A DNA stretch of 9,234 nt from Gammaproteobacteria bacterium. Lineage in GTDB: Bacteria > Pseudomonadota > Gammaproteobacteria > SZUA-140. Every line of letters starts with the position of its first letter. The stretch's first letter is position 1. Position numbers and translations under genes: made by a program. Below the pieces are notes generated by a model. The model was given only the letters and a program-made list of their open reading frames with translations, made no database searches and was not told where the DNA came from. The stretch covers positions 1 through 9,234 of the forward strand of contig JALSHQ010000377.1 in assembly GCA_026982145.1 (NCBI GenBank). Direction: 5' to 3'. Shown piece by piece: positions 6,165 through 9,234 of this stretch.

Positions 6165-6650
6165 ATGAATGCAACCAATAATGTAGAACTCATTAAAAAC
6201 TCCCCATTAGGCAAAGACCTCAGCGAAGCACATTGCACCACGCTCGCCGCCATCATTGAGGTGCGCAGTCTTAAAAAGGGTGATGAGCTGCTCTCTGAAG
6301 GGCATGTTGATCACACCCTCTATGTGCCGATCAGTGGCAAAATCTCTGTCGTCAAAAATGCAGGTGGTGGGCAGGAAGAGCAGCTACACGTGCTTGTACC
6401 GGGCGAACTGGCGGGTGCGATGGGTTTTCTTGACGGAAAAGAGCACAGCGCCACACTGCGCGCGCTCACCGACACACAGGTGTTCTGCATCGAACAGTCA
6501 AAATTTGAGAAGTTGCTCTCATCAGAACCCACTATCGTTTATGAAGTGATGCGTTCAATTGTGCGTGACATTCACGGCATCGTTAAAAATATGAACAACA
6601 GCCATGTTGAACTCTCAAACTATATCAACAAACAGCACGGCCGCTATTAA
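6165..6650 (+). CDS. Single-domain cyclic-nucleotide-binding-like protein (no DNA-binding domain)
   Basis: The 161-residue protein is one CRP/FNR-type cNMP-binding beta-barrel (about 15-125). It shows LKKGDELLSEG (36-46), LYVPISGKISVVK (52-64), VPGELAGAMGFLDG (78-91) and SATLRALTDTQVFCIE (95-110). A helix from about 120 could mediate dimerisation. There is no winged helix, so it is not a conventional CRP regulator; it may be an adaptor or ligand sensor. In the phosphate-binding cassette, GEL (80-82) is present. The arginine that normally precedes SA and binds the cyclic phosphate is replaced by H94 in GKEHSAT. Cyclic nucleotide binding is therefore doubtful. The ribosome site is weak (AAGAGA about 12 bases upstream). 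The 3' end overlaps the DUF5329 gene by 47 bases, suggesting cotranscription. Confidence 0.85.
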   Translation: MNATNNVELIKNSPLGKDLSEAHCTTLAAIIEVRSLKKGDELLSEGHVDHTLYVPISGKISVVKNAGGGQEEQLHVLVPGELAGAMGFLDGKEHSATLRALTDTQVFCIEQSKFEKLLSSEPTIVYEVMRSIVRDIHGIVKNMNNSHVELSNYINKQHGRY

Positions 6651-7017
6651 TCCCCAGCTGCTCAGACCTCTGGCCATCGCGCTTCTGCTCGTTGACCACG
6701 TCACTACTGCTTCTGCCGATGTTCCAAACGAGCAGCGGCATGAAATAGAACATCTGCTTAATTTTATTGCCAACACCCCCTGCACTATCAATCGTAACGG
6801 CTCACTACACAGCGGGGAAGATGCGTTAGCACACATCAAAAAGAAGCGAGCCTATTTCCAAAATAAGATCACCTCTACTGAACTATTTATTGAGTACTCT
6901 GCAAGCAAGAGCACGTTGAGTGGCATGGTTTATACGGTGCAGTGCGAGGGTGAACAGCCCACCACAACAGCGCAATGGTTGCTGAGTGAGCTGGCACGCT
7001 ATCGAACGCTGCGCTAG
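6604..7017 (+). CDS. DUF5329-family exported protein
   Basis: The 137-residue protein matches DUF5329: EIEHLLNFIANTPCTINRNG (47-66), EDALAHIKKK (72-81) and ELFIEYSASKSTLSGMVYTVQC (93-114). The function of the family is unknown. A signal peptide is likely, with hydrophobic core LRPLAIALLLVDHVTTASA (20-38) and cleavage before DVPNEQ. The mature part would be periplasmic. Its two cysteines, C60 and C114, could form a disulfide. The start at 6604 lies inside the cNMP-like gene in another frame, giving an unusually long n-region of about 18 residues. The only nearby alternatives are TTG 6607 and non-standard CTG codons, so the exact start is unsure. The gene ends 38 bases from the convergent der gene, with no obvious terminator hairpin between them. 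Confidence 0.8.
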   Translation: MLNSQTISTNSTAAINPQLLRPLAIALLLVDHVTTASADVPNEQRHEIEHLLNFIANTPCTINRNGSLHSGEDALAHIKKKRAYFQNKITSTELFIEYSASKSTLSGMVYTVQCEGEQPTTTAQWLLSELARYRTLR

Positions 7018-7055
7018 TAGGAAGCCACACCACCTAAACCCACCTAGCATCATCG

Positions 7056-8471
7056 TTAATGTTTCTTATCGCGTCGCCCAAGGAAACGTTTGTAACGTTT
7101 ACGCTTATCTTGCTGGCGATCAGAGAGCACATTTTTTCGCCCTTTATAAGGGTTATCACTGGTTCTGAACTCGATCTTGATCGGAGTCCCTTCAAGCTTC
7201 AACGCTTTGCGGAAGGTCTTCTCCAAATAGCGCACATAACTATCGGGTACGCTTTCGGTCTGGTTGCCGTGAATCACAATCCTCGGTGGACGATGCCCCC
7301 CTTGGTGCGCGTAACGCAATTTAATGCGGCGCTGATGAACTGCCGGAGGCGAATGTGCTGCCACTGCCTCAACCAAAATCCGGGTCAGTTGCGGGGTTGA
7401 TAACGCCATCTGCGCTGAGTGGTATGCACGCGCTACCGCCTTAAAGAGGGCATTAACACCGCGCCCTTTCAGTGCTGAGATAAAGTGAATTTCGGCGAAA
7501 TCAATAAAGGCGAGACGGCGTTGCAACTCATCCTTAACACGCTGCTGGTCATACTCATCCATGCCGTCCCATTTATTGATGGCGATCACGAGTGCCTTAC
7601 CGCTTTCGAGTACATAGCCCAGAATTTTGGTGTCCTGCTCTGAAATCCCACCCGCATGGGCATCGATCACAAGGATCGCCACATCCGCTTCACTGATGGC
7701 TTGCAGGGCTTTGATTGAGCTAAATTTCTCAACCATTTCGCTCACGCGGCTACGGCGACGCATGCCCGCAGTGTCGATTAAAATGTAGTCTTGTTTGCCA
7801 TGCCGAAATGGGATACGAATACTGTCACGCGTGGTGCCGGGTCGGTCAAAGGCCAGCACCCGATCCTCTTTTAAAATGCGGTTAACGAGCGTCGATTTCC
7901 CCACATTAGGCCGCCCTGAAATGGCAACCTTAATGCTGCGCGGCGTGCCGTCCTCCTCTTCCTCTTCATCGGTTTCGATATGAAGCATGTTGTCGAACAC
8001 TTCGCTGACCATATCCGACACGCCTTCACCATGTGCCGCTGAGATCACCACCGTGTGTGCATAGGCAAGCTCATAAAATTCACTGGTGATCAGGTCAACA
8101 TCACGCCCTTCGGCCTTGTTAACGACGAGCATTAGCGGCTTACCGGTACGACGCAGGCGACCGGCAATGGTTTTATCCCCCGCCGAAAGACCCGCACGAC
8201 CATCCACCAAAAATAACACGACATCGGCTTCTTCGATCGCGACCATCGCCTGATCCATCATCAAACCATCAATCCCCTTGGCCATATCACCCAAGCCTCC
8301 GGTATCGACAACGATATAGGGGTGTGGCCCAATCTTACCTTCACCGTAGTTGCGGTCACGCGTTAAACCGGGCATGTCTGCCACCAGCGCGTCACGGGTG
8401 CGTGTTAGGCGATTGAAGAGGGTGGATTTCCCCACATTAGGCAACCCCACGAGTGCGATAACTGGCTTCAT
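7056..8471 (-). CDS. der: Ribosome assembly GTPase Der (EngA)
   Basis: The 471-residue protein has two tandem G domains followed by a KH-like domain, an arrangement unique to Der. The first P-loop is GLPNVGKST (9-17), then DMPGLTRDRNYG and VDTGGL. The second P-loop is GRPNVGKST (186-194), then RPGTTRDS, DTAGMRRR and NKWD (299-302). The guanine-specificity motif of the first domain reads NKAEG (118-122), with E in place of the usual D, a variant that as far as I recall occurs in other proteobacterial Der proteins. An acidic linker (DEEEEEDG) joins the G domains. The basic C-terminus (NPYKGRKNV, then KRKRYKRFLGRRDKKH) suits RNA contact. Der is essential for 50S subunit maturation. Its ATG overlaps the bamB stop by 4 bases (ATGA), the standard bamB-der coupling. 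Confidence 0.98.
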   Translation of the reverse strand: MKPVIALVGLPNVGKSTLFNRLTRTRDALVADMPGLTRDRNYGEGKIGPHPYIVVDTGGLGDMAKGIDGLMMDQAMVAIEEADVVLFLVDGRAGLSAGDKTIAGRLRRTGKPLMLVVNKAEGRDVDLITSEFYELAYAHTVVISAAHGEGVSDMVSEVFDNMLHIETDEEEEEDGTPRSIKVAISGRPNVGKSTLVNRILKEDRVLAFDRPGTTRDSIRIPFRHGKQDYILIDTAGMRRRSRVSEMVEKFSSIKALQAISEADVAILVIDAHAGGISEQDTKILGYVLESGKALVIAINKWDGMDEYDQQRVKDELQRRLAFIDFAEIHFISALKGRGVNALFKAVARAYHSAQMALSTPQLTRILVEAVAAHSPPAVHQRRIKLRYAHQGGHRPPRIVIHGNQTESVPDSYVRYLEKTFRKALKLEGTPIKIEFRTSDNPYKGRKNVLSDRQQDKRKRYKRFLGRRDKKH

Positions 8472-9234
8472 GGTGCGTCCGTCCGAAGTGCTGTAATTGA
8501 GCCCAAGCGGCTCACTGCATAAAGGGTATCGTTCACCACAATTGGGGTTTGCACCACTGCAGCATCATCTAAAAGGCGCCGCATTACAAAGCTGCCATCA
8601 TCGAATGAAAGCCAGTGCAGGTAACCTGCATAATCCCCTACTACTACCTTCCCGTCATGAATCACAGGAGCACTAAGGTCTCGCCTCATCAGTTTATTCT
8701 GTCGCCATAATGTTGCACCGGTGCGCCGATCTAACGCCATCACCTGCTCTTTATCATCTGTAATAAATAGTTGGCGCTCATTCAATGCGATGCCGCTATG
8801 AGCAGAAAATTCTCGCGCCCAAAGAATGCGCCCTGAAGTGGCATCAAGCGCCACCAGCCGGCCCTGAAATGCAACCGCGTACAACGTGCCGCCATCATAA
8901 CGGAGCTCCGCATCAACATCGACCAGCCGCTCCAATTCTGAACGCCCTTTCGCTAACGCGATCACTTTCTCCCATAACAACTTGCCGTTACTCACCGATA
9001 GTGCCGCCACTTTTCCATTAGCAAAACCGGCAAATACGGTCTCATCAACCACTAGGGGGGCACCCACGCCGCGTAGGCTTAATGATGGCACTGTGGTTTC
9101 ATAAACCCACAGACGCTCACCATTTTTTGCGTTGAGACCAAAAAGTTTGCCGTCATTGGTGCGTGCAACAATAACACCCTGCGATAGTTGTGGTGCGCTC
9201 ACCACTTCACTGGAAAGTTCACTGCGCCACAACA
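8468..9234 (-). CDS. bamB: Outer membrane assembly lipoprotein BamB, 5' end cut by the window
   Basis: About 255 residues of the C-terminal two-thirds are present. The frame stays open to the window edge, and BamB is normally near 380-390 residues, so the TTG at 9232 is internal rather than a start. Repeated PQQ-type beta-propeller blades are visible as G-x-L-x-A-L-x-x-x-x-G-x-x-x-W, for example GKLFGLNAKNGERLW, GRLVALDATSGRILW and EQVMALDRRTGATLW. Strong BamB marks are VPSLSLRGVGAPLV, ERLVDVDAEL and VVGDYAGYLHWLSFDDG. BamB is a periplasm-facing lipoprotein of the BAM complex that helps insert outer-membrane proteins. The lipobox lies outside the window. The gene leads directly into der. Confidence 0.95.
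   Translation of the reverse strand, partial: LWRSELSSEVVSAPQLSQGVIVARTNDGKLFGLNAKNGERLWVYETTVPSLSLRGVGAPLVVDETVFAGFANGKVAALSVSNGKLLWEKVIALAKGRSELERLVDVDAELRYDGGTLYAVAFQGRLVALDATSGRILWAREFSAHSGIALNERQLFITDDKEQVMALDRRTGATLWRQNKLMRRDLSAPVIHDGKVVVGDYAGYLHWLSFDDGSFVMRRLLDDAAVVQTPIVVNDTLYAVSRLGSITALRTDAP

Noticed and set aside
7082..7102. Direct repeats of AACGTTT near the 3' end of der.
   Set aside because: They encode the repeated basic KRYKRF stretch of the Der C-terminus, so protein coding explains them.
9230..9232. TTG as the start codon of the right-hand gene.
   Set aside because: It is internal to BamB by alignment and length; the frame continues past the window edge.

Overview
This is chromosomal DNA of a proteobacterium, most likely a gammaproteobacterium. 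The clearest evidence is the bamB-der gene pair, overlapping by ATGA, at the right end. Supporting it are a SprA-related/CJM1_0395-type protein, a DUF5329 protein, and an ArsR regulator plus rhodanese pair that resembles Escherichia coli ygaV-ygaP. The genus cannot be read from this window. Coding density is high and no stretch over about 300 bases lacks a gene. No rRNA, tRNA, CRISPR array, transposase or phage gene was seen.

Layout from left to right. Positions 7-90 hold an imperfect 84-nt palindrome centred at 48.5, probably a dispersed intergenic repeat. It lies just downstream of a minus-strand gene (128-1351) for a SprA-related protein with an HEQAH motif and a duplicated 26-27-residue C-terminal motif. 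The divergent intergenic region (1352-1539) carries a sigma70-type promoter whose spacer holds a 7-2-7 perfect palindrome. From here runs a compact plus-strand operon (1540-3802): a BigR/SqrR/YgaV-type ArsR repressor, a membrane-anchored rhodanese (YgaP type), an ETHE1-type persulfide dioxygenase, and a TauE/SafE-type exporter. A secreted M1-like metallopeptidase (3881-6055) follows, then a single-domain cyclic-nucleotide-binding-like protein (6165-6650) whose 3' end overlaps a DUF5329 exported protein (6604-7017). Converging on these from the right are der (7056-8471) and the 3' part of bamB (8468 to the window edge).

How the genes work together: the 1540-3802 operon reads as a self-contained module for sensing and disposing of sulfide or persulfide. 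The repressor carries a cysteine pair with the spacing known from persulfide sensors. The dioxygenase would turn glutathione persulfide into sulfite and glutathione. The rhodanese would exchange sulfane sulfur between persulfides, sulfite and thiosulfate. The TauE-like protein would export the sulfite or other sulfur oxyanion. The individual families are known, so the module is a variant of the BigR/YgaVP theme rather than a new system. The less explained items are the palindromic repeat, the M1-like enzyme with shortened zinc-ligand spacing, the cNMP-like/DUF5329 pair, and the SprA-related protein with its tail repeats.
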